Source: UBA7672 sp963718145
Lineage (GTDB): Bacteria > Pseudomonadota > Alphaproteobacteria > Caulobacterales > Hyphomonadaceae
Assembly: GCA_963718145.1 (NCBI GenBank)
Contig: CAVQYJ010000023.1
Location: 310,001 to 374,000, forward strand
DNA length: 64,000 nt
Direction: 5' to 3'
Under the pieces are notes generated by a model. That model worked only from the letters and a program-made list of their open reading frames with translations, was not told where the DNA came from and made no database searches. Shown here piece by piece: positions 54,993-64,000 of this stretch (position 1 is the first letter of the stretch; each line of letters opens with the position of its first letter). The position numbers were made by a program, and so were the translations under genes.

Positions 54993-56276
54993 ATGTCGCA
55001 ACGGCTTGGAATCAGGAATGCGAAGGTCTGGCTCGTCGCCTGCCTCGCCACGGCGCTGGCGGCCTGCGCCGGCATCAGCATGCCCGGCTTGGGCGCCAGC
55101 ACGAAATGGCCCACCAGGGCGGATATAACCGCAAGCGCCTTCTCGGCGGACGGGCTCGCGACCCTCGACGCAAAGATGAAAGAGGCGGTCGACAAAGGCC
55201 AAGTGTCCGGCGTGCAGTACATCCTGCTGAAGGACGGCAAGGTCGCCGCCTTCAACCAGCATGGGGCGCAGTCGTTCGACGGGCCGCCGATCACCGAGAG
55301 CACCATCTTTCGCATTCGCTCCATGACGAAGCCGGTCACCGGCGTCGCCATGCTGCAGCTTTGGGAAAAGGGGCTTTGGAAGCCTGAAGACCCGATCTCG
55401 AAATTCTATCCAGAGTTCGCCAATCTGAAAGTCATGAAGGCTGACGGCACGCTCGAGCCGGTGAACCATGTCCCGACCATGCGCGAGCTTTTCACGCACA
55501 CAGCCGGCATGGGCTATGGCCTCAGCGACACGACGCCGGTCGACAAGATGTTCATCGCCGACAACCCGATGGGCAAGCCCGACATGGCCTCGATGGTGAA
55601 GCGCGTCTCGGAAATCCCCCTGCTGGCGCAGCCGGGTACGCGCTGGAGCTATTCCATCGCCATCGACGTGCAGGGTGCGATCGTCGAGAAGCTGTCGGGC
55701 ATGCCGTTCGGCGAGTATCTCGAGAAAAACATCTTCCAGCCGCTCGGCATGAATGACACAGGCTTCTGGTTGACCGAGGCGGAACGTCCGCGCTTCGCCA
55801 CCGTCTACCAGCGTGACAACGCAACCGGGAAGATGAACGTGTACCCGGACGCGGACAACCGCTCCTTCTTCAAGAAGGACCACGAAGAGTCGGGCGGGGG
55901 CGGCCTGACCTCCACGGCGCACGACTATGCGCGCTTCGTCCAGATGATCCTCAACAAGGGCGAGCTGGACGGAAAGCGTATCCTGAAAACCGAGACGGTC
56001 GAAAACCTGATGTTCCAGAACCAGGTTCCTCCCGGCGTCACCCGCGCCTGGGCTTTTGGCGGCTCGCTTTCTGGCGCGCCGTCGGAGCGTTCGCCCCAGG
56101 GCGAGCGGACTTTTTCGTGGTTCGGAATCGATGGAACATGGTTCTGGGCTGATCATGCCAACAATGTCGGCTTCATCGGTATGATCCAGCGCCGCGGGAA
56201 TGGCGGGCCCGGCGCGGTCAACTTCCAGCCCGACTCGGCCGCGGCGGTCTACAAGGCGCTCCAGCCCAAGAGCTGA
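54993..56276 (+). CDS. Beta-lactamase-fold serine hydrolase lipoprotein (paralog)
   Basis: 427 residues from ATG 54993; lipobox LAAC in a clear signal peptide. Motifs parallel the preceding gene: RSMTKPVTGVAML (SxxK), WSYSIAIDVQGAI (Tyr motif), GGGGLTSTAHDYARFVQMILNKGEL, and WFGIDGTWFWADH at the end. The two are tandem paralogs probably from a duplication, now much diverged outside the motifs. A terminator hairpin follows after 20 bases. Confidence 0.9.
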   Translation: MSQRLGIRNAKVWLVACLATALAACAGISMPGLGASTKWPTRADITASAFSADGLATLDAKMKEAVDKGQVSGVQYILLKDGKVAAFNQHGAQSFDGPPITESTIFRIRSMTKPVTGVAMLQLWEKGLWKPEDPISKFYPEFANLKVMKADGTLEPVNHVPTMRELFTHTAGMGYGLSDTTPVDKMFIADNPMGKPDMASMVKRVSEIPLLAQPGTRWSYSIAIDVQGAIVEKLSGMPFGEYLEKNIFQPLGMNDTGFWLTEAERPRFATVYQRDNATGKMNVYPDADNRSFFKKDHEESGGGGLTSTAHDYARFVQMILNKGELDGKRILKTETVENLMFQNQVPPGVTRAWAFGGSLSGAPSERSPQGERTFSWFGIDGTWFWADHANNVGFIGMIQRRGNGGPGAVNFQPDSAAAVYKALQPKS

Positions 56277-56296
56277 ACCGGCCGACTGAAATCGCG

Positions 56297-56325
56297 AAGC
56301 CCGCGGCTTTGATGGCTGCGGGCTT
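56297..56325 (+). terminator. Terminator after the serine hydrolase pair
   Basis: An 8-bp perfect stem (56297-56304 with 56318-56325), extendable inward by four weaker pairs, is followed by TGTGGTTTT. The rest of the 305-base gap up to 56581 contains no gene or strong repeat that I can support. Confidence 0.7.
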
Positions 56326-56581
56326 TGTGGTTTTCGGGCATCCCTCCCAGGCCGGGCGCCAACAACATGACTCTGCTGTCACAGTAATCGGCAATGACTC
56401 GCTCGGTTGGGTCCCAGATCAGCCACGCCCCAACGGCGCAAACCGCAGTCAAAACTCGGCTTTGACTAGAATTCGTGCGTCTTCAGACAGTTCCTGACGG
56501 CGATTAGGAATTGTGGGCGCCTCACCACCCAGCTAGTCTTGTCTGGCCGAAGATCGGCGTGTGGTGCGGGGACTTGTGGCC

Positions 56582-57616
56582 ATGCTTGAAATTGGCGCCA
56601 TCGTCATTGCCGTCCTTCTGGGCGCGCTGCTGGTCTTCTTCGTTTACCAGGCGTCCCGCACCTACAATGCCGGCGCGCATGCGACTTTCCTCACCACCAA
56701 GGGCGGTGACTTCTATGGCGCGCTGCGGGCGCCGGTGACGTTGTGGGATCCGCGCGTAAAAGTGTTGCGCGACCGCCATGCGCCCGACATCACCATCATG
56801 ACGACGGACGCCTCGGGCGCGAACTATTTCGAGAAGACGCTGGTGAACCGCCGTACGGGCGAGATTTCGCTGCGCGTCCACACCTGCGCGCCCCGCCCCT
56901 TCGTCACACGCACCAGCGACAAGCGGCAGCTCCTGATCAAGCCGAAAGTATCGTTCCAGCTCGACATCGAGCGTATCCAGATTCCCTCGCAGCTCGACGC
57001 CTTCGGGGCGACGCTGGGCTCACGCATCGAGAACCTGTTCGACAACGCCATCGGCTCGATGGAGGATCAGGACGTGTTCGCCCGCCAGCGCGAAGTCGAG
57101 CACTCTGTTCTCCAGCAGCTAGTGGACATGGAGAACCAGAGTGACCCCTCGCAGGTCACCGCCATGCCGCTGGGCATCAAGATCTACGAGGCGATGTTCT
57201 CCTTTGAATCTCCGCAGAAGCCGATCAGCAAGGACGGCGCGAACGGCCCGATGGGCTATGACAATGAGCATCTCGACGATCTGGTCGACATGCTGGAAAA
57301 GGCCGAGCCAAAAACGGTGGAAACCCTGCTGCGCATGATGGAAATGCAGACGCGCCAGAACATCGTCGACATGCTGTGCAAATCAGGCGGGCTGGTGGCG
57401 TTCACGGCATCCGAGCTGGGCCTTTCCGACCGGACGGTCGACCGCGCCAGCAACGGGATGAACATCATGAAGCCGGCCGCCTTTCCGGCTGCCGCGCCTT
57501 CCAACGGCGCGACGGACCCGACGGCCCCGGTTCAGCAGGCGGCGCCGGTCGATCCGGCGCAGGCCTACTACGCGCTGGGCGCACCCAAGGGAAAACAGCC
57601 GCCCGCAGGCAACTAA
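56582..57616 (+). CDS. Membrane-anchored SPFH-like protein
   Basis: 344 residues from ATG 56582; GTG codons upstream (56561, 56564) are alternatives. One N-terminal membrane segment (about 3-25, IGAIVIAVLLGALLVFFVY). Residues about 35-205 look like a band-7/SPFH domain: VTLWDPRVKVLRDRHAP, LLIKPKVSFQLDIERIQIPSQLDAFG, then a helical stretch RIENLFDNAIGSMEDQDVFARQREVEHSVLQQL and MPLGIKIYEAMFSFE. The C-terminal tail is rich in Ala and Pro. SPFH proteins form oligomeric membrane scaffolds; the family call rests on pattern and is moderate. Confidence 0.68.
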   Translation: MLEIGAIVIAVLLGALLVFFVYQASRTYNAGAHATFLTTKGGDFYGALRAPVTLWDPRVKVLRDRHAPDITIMTTDASGANYFEKTLVNRRTGEISLRVHTCAPRPFVTRTSDKRQLLIKPKVSFQLDIERIQIPSQLDAFGATLGSRIENLFDNAIGSMEDQDVFARQREVEHSVLQQLVDMENQSDPSQVTAMPLGIKIYEAMFSFESPQKPISKDGANGPMGYDNEHLDDLVDMLEKAEPKTVETLLRMMEMQTRQNIVDMLCKSGGLVAFTASELGLSDRTVDRASNGMNIMKPAAFPAAAPSNGATDPTAPVQQAAPVDPAQAYYALGAPKGKQPPAGN

Positions 57617-57619
57617 CTC

Positions 57620-59045
57620 CTAGAGCACGCGGCCCGGGTTCATCCGGTTCTGGGGATCGAGCGCCTTCTTGACGGCGCGCATCATGTCCATTTCGACAGC
57701 GGATTTGCGTGAAGCGAGCTCTTCGCGTTTGAGCTTGCCGATGCCGTGCTCCGCAGAGATGGAGCCGTTGAGGCTGGCGATGAGGTCGTGGATCGCCTTC
57801 GAGACGTGAATGCCGTCGCGGCTCGACGAAGGCGTCCTGGTCGGCGCCGCGCGGTGGCGTGACGTTGAAATGGATATTGCCGTCGCCGACATGGCCGAAG
57901 GCGATGACGTCGACGCCAGGATAGACCTTGCGGGCCAGGGCATCGCCGCGCTCCATGAATTCGGCGACGCGGGAAACGGGCACGGCGACATCGTGCTTAA
58001 GCGCCTTGCCGTGGGCCCGCTCGGCGACCGAGATGTTCTCGCGGATCTTCCACATCATCGCTTTCTGGGCGTCAGACGCGGCGATGGCCGCATCCTCGAC
58101 GAGGCCAGCCTCCATCGCATCGGCAAGCAGGCCCTCCATGATCTCGCGCGCGCCGTCTGGGCGCGGCAGGGAGAGTTCGATGAGGACGCGCCAGGGAGCG
58201 TTCGTGGGCAGCGGATCGCGGATGTCGGGGATGTGCTTCTTAACGAGGTCCATGCAGAAGGCCGAAACGATCTCGAAGCCCGTGACCGCGCCGCCCGAGG
58301 CGGCTTTGGCTCGAGCCAGCAATTCGACGGCGTGCCCGGGCGAGGTGACCGCGACCCAGGCGGTTTCCTTCACGGCGGGTTTGGGAAACAGTTTGAGCGT
58401 CGCGGCGGTAACCAGGCCGAGCGTGCCTTCGCCGCCGATGAAGAGCTGTTTGAGGTCATAGCCTGTATTGTCCTTCCGGAGGCCGCGCAGGCCGTTCCAG
58501 ATGCGGCCGTCCGGAAGCACGGCTTCGATGCCTAGGACAAGATCGCGCATCATGCCGTAGCGCAGGACGGCGACGCCACCGGCGTTAGTTGAAATAAGGC
58601 CGCCGATAGTAGCGACGCCTTCCGCACCGAGCGACAGCGGGAAGAGCCGGCCATTCTCGTCGGCGATTTCCTGGGCGCGCGCAAGAATGACGCCGGCTTC
58701 CAGTGTCATCGCGTCGTTGAGCGTATCGACCTCGCGCAGGCGGTTCATGCGCTTGAGCGAGACCAGCACCTCGCCATAGGGCACGCCGCCATTGACCATG
58801 CCGGAATTGCCGCCCTGGGGCGTGACGGCCAGGCCGAATTCGGCGCAGAGCTTCAGGGTGGCGGACACCTCTTCCGTCGATGCGGGCTTCACCAGCACCG
58901 GCGTCGAGCCTTTCCAGCGGCCGCGCCAGTCCTTCACGTGCGGTTCGATCTCGTGCGCGTCGGTGGAGACGCCCTTTGCTCCCAGCGCCGCCGCCAGCCG
59001 GGCGATGAACTCGCCGATGCGCGTGGGCGCCATGTCGTCGGCCAT
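57620..59045 (-). pseudogene. FAD-linked oxidase (D-2-hydroxyacid dehydrogenase type), frameshifted
   Basis: About 475 residues in two frames. The first (from ATG 59045) has the PCMH-type FAD domain: VLVKPASTEEVSATLKLC, VTPQGGNSGMVNGG, LGAEGVATIGGLISTNAGG, then GFEIVSAFCMDLV and VIAFGHVGDGNIHFNVTPP. The second, reached by a shift at about 57815-57830, supplies DGIHVSKAIHDLIASLNGSISAEHGIGKLKREEL and ends KALDPQNRMNPGRVL. Both histidine/FAD motifs of the GlcD, D-lactate and D-2-hydroxyglutarate dehydrogenase group are intact. D-2-hydroxyglutarate dehydrogenase is my first guess. The gene begins directly after the small secreted-protein gene. Confidence 0.85.
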
Positions 59046-59474
59046 CTAGCTCACCAGGTCCTTCGGCTTGCAGCTCTTCACGCCGGTTATCACCCTGGTG
59101 GTTACGAAAAGACTGCCGAATTCACCCTCGAACCGGAAACCCTGCTTGCCGTTGCGGATCATGGCGAAGCAGAACTGTTCCTTGAATTTCGTGTCTTCGT
59201 AGGCGTAGCAGGCATAACCTTCAGGCGTGACCAGCACCTTGCCCTTGAGCACCATGGCTTCGGTTTCGTAGAGAGTCTCGCCATCGGGCTGGATGCATTC
59301 GCGCCAGGTGGCGCCGTCGGAAGGCGAATAGCCCTGCATGTCCGTGCCCAGCAGCGCGGCCTTCACCTCGTCGGGCTTCATCTTCTGGCCAGTGGATTTG
59401 GCGATCTGCGCTGTGGCAGGCGCGGCCAAGGCGAGGCAGGCAAAACCAGCGATGACGGTCGGGCGGAGCATCAT
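59046..59474 (-). CDS. Secreted hypothetical protein
   Basis: 142 residues from ATG 59474, with signal peptide MMLRPTVIAGFACLALAAPATAQ. Four cysteines (RECIQP, GYACYAYE, EQFCFAM, VKSCKP) suggest two disulfides in the periplasm. No family recognised. Its stop is immediately followed by the start of the FAD-linked oxidase, so the two are probably one transcript. An upstream extension of the frame overlaps the divergent SDR region. Confidence 0.75.
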   Translation of the reverse strand: MMLRPTVIAGFACLALAAPATAQIAKSTGQKMKPDEVKAALLGTDMQGYSPSDGATWRECIQPDGETLYETEAMVLKGKVLVTPEGYACYAYEDTKFKEQFCFAMIRNGKQGFRFEGEFGSLFVTTRVITGVKSCKPKDLVS

Positions 59475-59599
59475 GCGGCGTAAGTAGCACGCGATGGGCT
59501 CGCACAAAACCGCCTGTCCCAGTGTCCGAACAGGTCGCTGGACAGTTGACGGGAGGGCCATTCGCGCTCCAACACAGACCGGGTTTTCAGGAGATCGCC

Positions 59600-60373
59600 A
59601 TGCCCTACTCGCCCTTCGACCTGACTGGAAAAGTTGCCCTGGTGACCGGCGGCAACCGAGGCATCGGCTTCGGCTTCGCCGAAGCGCTGGCCCAGGCCGG
59701 TGCGACCGTTGCGATCTGGGGCTCGAACGAGAAAAACAACGCCGAGGCGGTGAAAAAACTGGGTGGCAAGGCCAAGGCCTGGACGGTCAATGTCGCGGAC
59801 GAAAAGCAGGTGGCGGAAGCGATGTCGGGCGTCGCCGGGCATTTCGGGCGGGTCGATTCCGTGTTCGCCAATGCCGGCATCGGTGGCGGCGCTACATCGT
59901 TTGCGGAGTTCCCGACCGAAACCTATCGCCGCGTGCTTTCGGTAAACCTCGACGGGGTGTTCTTCACCCTTCGGGAGGCTGCCAAGCACATGGTGGAGCG
60001 CGCCAAGAAGGGCGATCCGGGCGGCTCTCTCATCGGAGTCGCTTCGCTGGCGGCGATAGAGGGAGCGCCGCGCAATGAAGCCTATGCGGCGACCAAGGGC
60101 GCAGTGGTGTCCATGGTGAGATCGATCGCGGTGGAGCATGCGCGTTATGGCGTCCGCGCCAACTCCATCCTCCCCGGCTGGATCGCGACCGACATGACGC
60201 AGGGCGCCCAGGACAATCCCGCCTTTGCCGAGAAAGTCATTCCGCGCGTGCCGATGCGGCGCTGGGGCGAACCCAAGGATTTCGGCGGCGTCGCCGTCTA
60301 TCTCACATCGAATGCCTCGGCATACCATTCCGGCGACAGCTTCGTGATTGACGGCGGGTATTCGATCTTCTGA
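59600..60373 (+). CDS. SDR family oxidoreductase
   Basis: 257 residues from ATG 59600 with AGGAG upstream; the earlier in-frame ATG gives a non-conserved leader. Cofactor motif TGGNRGIG at 17-24, ANAGIGG near 93, catalytic YAATKGAVV, and PGWIATDM. Classical SDR of the 3-oxoacyl-ACP reductase or glucose-dehydrogenase-like group; substrate not deducible. It precedes a PCMT-like methyltransferase gene by 17 bases on the same strand. Confidence 0.92.
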   Translation: MPYSPFDLTGKVALVTGGNRGIGFGFAEALAQAGATVAIWGSNEKNNAEAVKKLGGKAKAWTVNVADEKQVAEAMSGVAGHFGRVDSVFANAGIGGGATSFAEFPTETYRRVLSVNLDGVFFTLREAAKHMVERAKKGDPGGSLIGVASLAAIEGAPRNEAYAATKGAVVSMVRSIAVEHARYGVRANSILPGWIATDMTQGAQDNPAFAEKVIPRVPMRRWGEPKDFGGVAVYLTSNASAYHSGDSFVIDGGYSIF

Positions 60374-60390
60374 GAGAAACAGGGGGCGCC

Positions 60391-61224
60391 ATGGCCTCGC
60401 CCGATCTTCCCGCGCTGCGTGGCGCATATGCGCGCAGGATTTCAGATATCGCAGGCGTGAACTTCCCGGAGCTGGAGCGGGCCTATGCGACCGTGGCGCG
60501 AGAGGACTTTCTCGGTCCGCCGCCGTGGAAAATCTTCAAGTTCGGCGGCCTCGTCAAAACCAGCAACATCGAGCGAATCTACGACAACGTGCTCGTCAGC
60601 CTGATCCCCGAGCGGCGGCTCAACAATGGCGAGCCGTCGGGCCATGCGATCTGGCTGGATGCAGCAAGGCCGCAGCGGGGCGAGCACGTCGTACATGTCG
60701 GTGCGGGGACGGGATACTACACCGCGATCCTGGCGGAACTGGTCGGGCCCGGCGGACGGGTTACGGCCGTCGAATTCGATCCGGGCCTGGCGGCGCGGGC
60801 GCAGGCAAACCTCAAGCCGTGGCCACAGGTGAGCGTGCATCAAGGCGATGGCTGTACCTTTCCGTTCGATCTGGCGGACGTGATCTATGTATGCGCCGGG
60901 GCGACCCATCCTGCACCCGCATGGCTCGACGGGCTCCGGGAAGGCGGACGGCTTGTTGTTCCGTTGACAGCGATGCCCGCTGGGGGTTTCCGCTCAGGCG
61001 GCGTTTTCCGGATCGAGCGGAAAGGCGCGGAGTTCCTGGCGCAATGCGTGTCTGCGACGGCGTTCTATCCATGTGAGGGATGCCGCGAGGAAGAGTCGGC
61101 CGCCGCGCTGACGGCGGCGTTCCTGAAGGGCGGCGCCGATCGGGTCACGCGCCTCGTCCGCCACGGCGACGTGCCCGAAGAACAATGCTGGCTGCGCACG
61201 CCGGGCTGGAGCCTGACCTACTAA
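60391..61224 (+). CDS. PCMT-like protein methyltransferase
   Basis: 277 residues. The SAM-binding motif I is VVHVGAGTGYYTAILAELVG near residue 110, followed by VTAVEFDP (acidic loop) and DGCTFPFDLADVIYVCAGATHP; the last resembles the post-motif region of protein-L-isoaspartate O-methyltransferase. The N-terminal 100 residues (FLGPPPWKIFKFGG) differ from housekeeping Pcm, so it is a relative with unknown target. Cytoplasmic; no signal peptide. Confidence 0.8.
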   Translation: MASPDLPALRGAYARRISDIAGVNFPELERAYATVAREDFLGPPPWKIFKFGGLVKTSNIERIYDNVLVSLIPERRLNNGEPSGHAIWLDAARPQRGEHVVHVGAGTGYYTAILAELVGPGGRVTAVEFDPGLAARAQANLKPWPQVSVHQGDGCTFPFDLADVIYVCAGATHPAPAWLDGLREGGRLVVPLTAMPAGGFRSGGVFRIERKGAEFLAQCVSATAFYPCEGCREEESAAALTAAFLKGGADRVTRLVRHGDVPEEQCWLRTPGWSLTY

Positions 61225-61289
61225 GCCAAAGTCTTTGTGCTTGCGCGCTCATCACGACTATCGATAAATCGCTTTCCCACCGTCCGGAG

Positions 61290-64000
61290 ATGAGCCGCAC
61301 CATGATCAGATTCGCTTCGGCCCTTGCCGCAACACTGGCTGCGATCGGCCTCGCCGCCTGTTCGAACGAGCCGGCGGGGCTGGCCTCGTGCGGCGCCAGC
61401 AAGGCGGCGCCGGCGGCTTCGGGCGGCGCGCTCTCGATCGAGCCGCTGAAGTGGACGTGCAAGAGACTGCCGAATGGCCTGCGCGTCTATGCAATGCCGG
61501 ACGCCAGCACGGCGAGCGTTTCGGTCGCGGTCTGGTACGACGTCGGATCGAAGGATGACCCGCAGGGGCGCTCCGGTTTCGCGCACCTGTTTGAACATAT
61601 GATGTTCAAGTCGAGCACCAATATGCCGGCAGAAAATTTTGACCGGCTGACCGAGGATGTCGGCGGGTTCAACAACGCTTCGACCAATAACGACTACACC
61701 AATTATTACGAGACCGTCCCCGCCAACCATCTCGAGCGGGTGCTATGGGCCGAGGCGGACCGGATGGGTTCGCTGGTGATCGACGAGGCCAATTTCGGCT
61801 CCGAGCGCGACGTGGTGAAGGAAGAGCTGCGCCAGTCGGTGTTGAGCCAGCCCTATGGCAAGCTGTTCTATCTCTACCTGTCGCAGGCGGGCTTCACGGT
61901 TCATCCTTATGGGCGCCCCGGCATCGGTTCGATCGAGGATCTCGATGCGGCGACGGTGGAGGACGTGCGCGCCTTCCACGCGGCTTATTACCGGCCGGAC
62001 AATGCCGTGCTGGTGGTCTCGGGCAATTTCGACGAGAAGCAGCTTGATACCTGGGTGAAATCCTATTTCGGGCCGATCGCCGCACCGAAGCGCGACATCC
62101 CGCGGGTGACGGCCGTGGAGCCAGCGCGGACGGCGCCGAAGGAATTCACGGTCTACGAACCGAACGTTCCGCTGCCGGCGGTCGCCATCGCCTGGCCCTC
62201 GCCGGCTTCGACCGACAAGGACATGGCCGTCATCCAGGTGATGGATGCGATCCTGACGGCTGGGCAGTCGTCGCGTTTCTACCAGTCGCTGATCTATGAC
62301 CAGCAACTGGCGGCGCAGGCGAATTCCAGCCTCGATGTGACGGCGCAGCCGGGGCAGTACGCGGTGTTCGCAATTCTCAGCGCCGGAAAGTCTGCGGATG
62401 AGGGGCTTGTCGCCCTTAAAGCCGAGATCGCCAGGATTCGCGACAATCCAGTGACCGACGCCGAACTGGACGAAGCGCGCAACGAGCTGGTCACGGCGGC
62501 GCTGCAGAGCCGTGAGACCTCCGACGGGCGTGCTGACGAACTGGCGCGGGCTGTGATCATCGATGGCGACCCCAACGCGGCCGATGCGCAACTGGCGCAG
62601 ATCCAGGCCGTGACGGCGGCGGATATCCAGCGCGTCGCCAAGGCTCTGATGGACGACACGAAGTCGATCACCATCCGGTACCTGCCCGAGGAAATGCAGA
62701 AGGGTGCGACGGAGGACACGTTCGTTGATGCGCCGACCATCGTGGCGAGCAAGATCGACATTCCCGCTGCAGACATTCCGGTCTTCACGCTGGCGCCCGA
62801 GGGCCAGCGCAAGCTGCCGCCGGAAGCGGGGGCTGCCGTTGCGGCCAAGGTTCCTGCCGCAATCGAGAAAACGCTGGCGAACGGGCTGCGCGTGATCGTG
62901 GCGTCGAAGCCGGGCCTGCCGCTGGTGAGCGCCAGCCTGCGTATCACGGCGGGCGCCGCGCTCGATCCCAAGGACAAGTCGGGCCTTGCCACCATGACGG
63001 CGGATCTGACGACGACGAGGAACCGAGACGCGCTCGGCCACCGAGATCGCGCGGCAGGTCGAAAGCCTTGGCGCGGCGCTGAATGCAAGCGCCGGTTCGG
63101 ACGCGACGGATGTTTCGCTGTCGAGCCGGTCGGACAAGGCGGCGAACGTCTTCGCCATCATGTCGGATGTGGTGCAGAAGCCGGCCTTTGCGCAGGAGGA
63201 ACTCGATCGCGCCAAGCAGGAGACCCTGGACGGGTTGATGGTGCAGCTGCGCCAGCCTTCCGCCATCGGCCGCTTCGCCATGAACCGCGCGCTGTTCGGC
63301 GCGGGACCCTATGGCGGCACGCCGACGCCGAAATCGATCACCGCGCTGAAGCAGGCCGACATGTCGGCGTTCCATGGCGCCTGGTGGCGACCGGACAATG
63401 CGGTGCTGGTTGTCGCCGGCAATGTGACGGCGGACGAAGGCTTCAAGCTGGCGGAGGATGCGCTGGGCGCATGGCCGAAACCTGCGGCGGCGCTGGCGCC
63501 GGCTGCGGCGTCCGTGGCTGCGGCGGCGCCCAAGCCGCGTGCGATCGCCATCGACGTGCCCCAGATCGGCCAGGCCGCCGTGTTCATGGGCGGCACAGGT
63601 CCGGCGCGGACGGCGGCGGATTATTTTCCGACACTGGTCGCCAACAATGTGCTGGGCGGGGGATACTCTGCCCGGCTCAATGCGGAGATCCGGATCAAGC
63701 GTGGGCTCTCCTATGGCGCCAATTCGGGATTCACGTCGCGCAAGGAGACCGCGCCGATCATCGCCTCGGCGCAGACGCGCAATGACGCGGTGCCCGACGT
63801 GGTCGACCTGATGGCGGCCGAGTTCACGCGCCTTGGGTCCGAACCAATCCCCGCGAAGGAGCTGGACGCGCGCAAGGCTGTGCTGATCGGCGGCTTCGGG
63901 CGCTCGGTGGAAACCACGGGAGGCCTGGCGGGCCAGCTTTCGGCGCTTGCGCAGTTCGGGCTGCCGCTGGACAAGCTCGGCACGTATTCGGCGGATATTG
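61290..64000 (+). pseudogene. M16 family zinc peptidase lipoprotein, frameshifted and cut by window end
   Basis: Starts at ATG 61290 (or 61302); signal peptide ends LAAC. The catalytic half has the inverted zinc motif HLFEHMMFKS and the downstream Glu in SERDVVKEELRQ. The second, non-catalytic half begins TLANGLRVIVASKPGLPLV. At about 63005-63022 the frame changes; the new frame continues TETRSATEIARQVESLGAALN, FGAGPYGGTPTPKSIT and AAVFMGGTG and stays open to base 64000. The shift equals one extra base. Otherwise complete-looking, so an assembly error is likely. M16 two-half proteins degrade peptides in the periplasm or outer envelope. Confidence 0.85.

Noticed and set aside
1..64000. CRISPR array, tRNA, rRNA, IS element or prophage
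   Set aside because: No regularly spaced repeats, no cloverleaf or rRNA sequence, and no transposase, integrase or phage structural genes were seen; the RusA-like gene is alone.

Overview
The window is chromosomal DNA of a high-GC Gram-negative alphaproteobacterium, most likely of the Caulobacterales/Hyphomonadaceae type. This is an inference from gene content: an Anbu-type proteasome operon, many lipoproteins with Ala/Pro-rich linkers, small DUF6152-like secreted proteins, PQQ dehydrogenases, and an infC gene with no standard start codon. Coding density is high. I saw no rRNA, tRNA, CRISPR array, integrase or insertion sequence.

Layout. 0-6 kb: glutamate synthase, with the small-subunit gene (cut by the window edge) separated from gltB by two small genes. 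6-9.1 kb: a small accessory stretch with a second GFA protein, a two-TIR-domain protein, a lipoprotein metallo-beta-lactamase-fold enzyme and a GIY-YIG protein. 9.1-9.5 kb: no convincing gene, but five consecutive strong helices, probably a structured RNA. 9.7-13.7 kb: a four-gene minus-strand operon (ATP-grasp, alpha-E, transglutaminase, Anbu protease). 13.8-22.3 kb: queG, mtgA, a frameshifted membrane protein, a TPR protein, an epimerase, an ABHD10-like hydrolase and two glycosyltransferases. 22.3-30.1 kb: the translation block infC ... rpmI-rplT-pheS-pheT, interrupted by three genes after infC and one between pheS and pheT. 30.2-34.0 kb: a secreted protein of unknown function, a RusA-like nuclease and a membrane-anchored PQQ dehydrogenase. 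34.2-41 kb: fumC, a CcdAB-like toxin-antitoxin pair whose antitoxin carries an extra HTH domain, an acyl-CoA dehydrogenase and a DUF885 protein.

40.98-49.85 kb is a pectin/hexuronate locus: a GH43 lipoprotein diverging from a LacI-type regulator, then kduI, kduD, a rhamnogalacturonan-acetylesterase-like lipoprotein, kdgK and a HAD hydrolase. A perfect 16-bp palindrome lies between GH43 and lacI, and nearly the same sequence lies just upstream of kduI, so one regulator probably controls both units. The genes cover trimming and deacetylation of pectic polymer, isomerisation and reduction of the unsaturated-uronate product to 2-keto-3-deoxygluconate, and its phosphorylation.

49.9-64 kb holds a PQQ sugar dehydrogenase fused to a PEBP domain, periplasmic MsrA, two paralogous serine-hydrolase lipoproteins, a membrane-anchored SPFH-like protein, an FAD-linked oxidase, an SDR, a PCMT-like methyltransferase and an M16 peptidase cut by the window end.

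Six otherwise well-conserved genes are broken by single reading-frame changes (about 16.79, 48.89, 49.66, 51.84, 57.82 and 63.01 kb). Their number and the intact flanks suggest indel errors in the assembly more than gene decay. No clear-cut new multi-gene system is proven here. The best candidates for novelty are the 9.1-9.5 kb structured element, the HTH-CcdA/CcdB pair, and the palindrome-linked pectin regulon.
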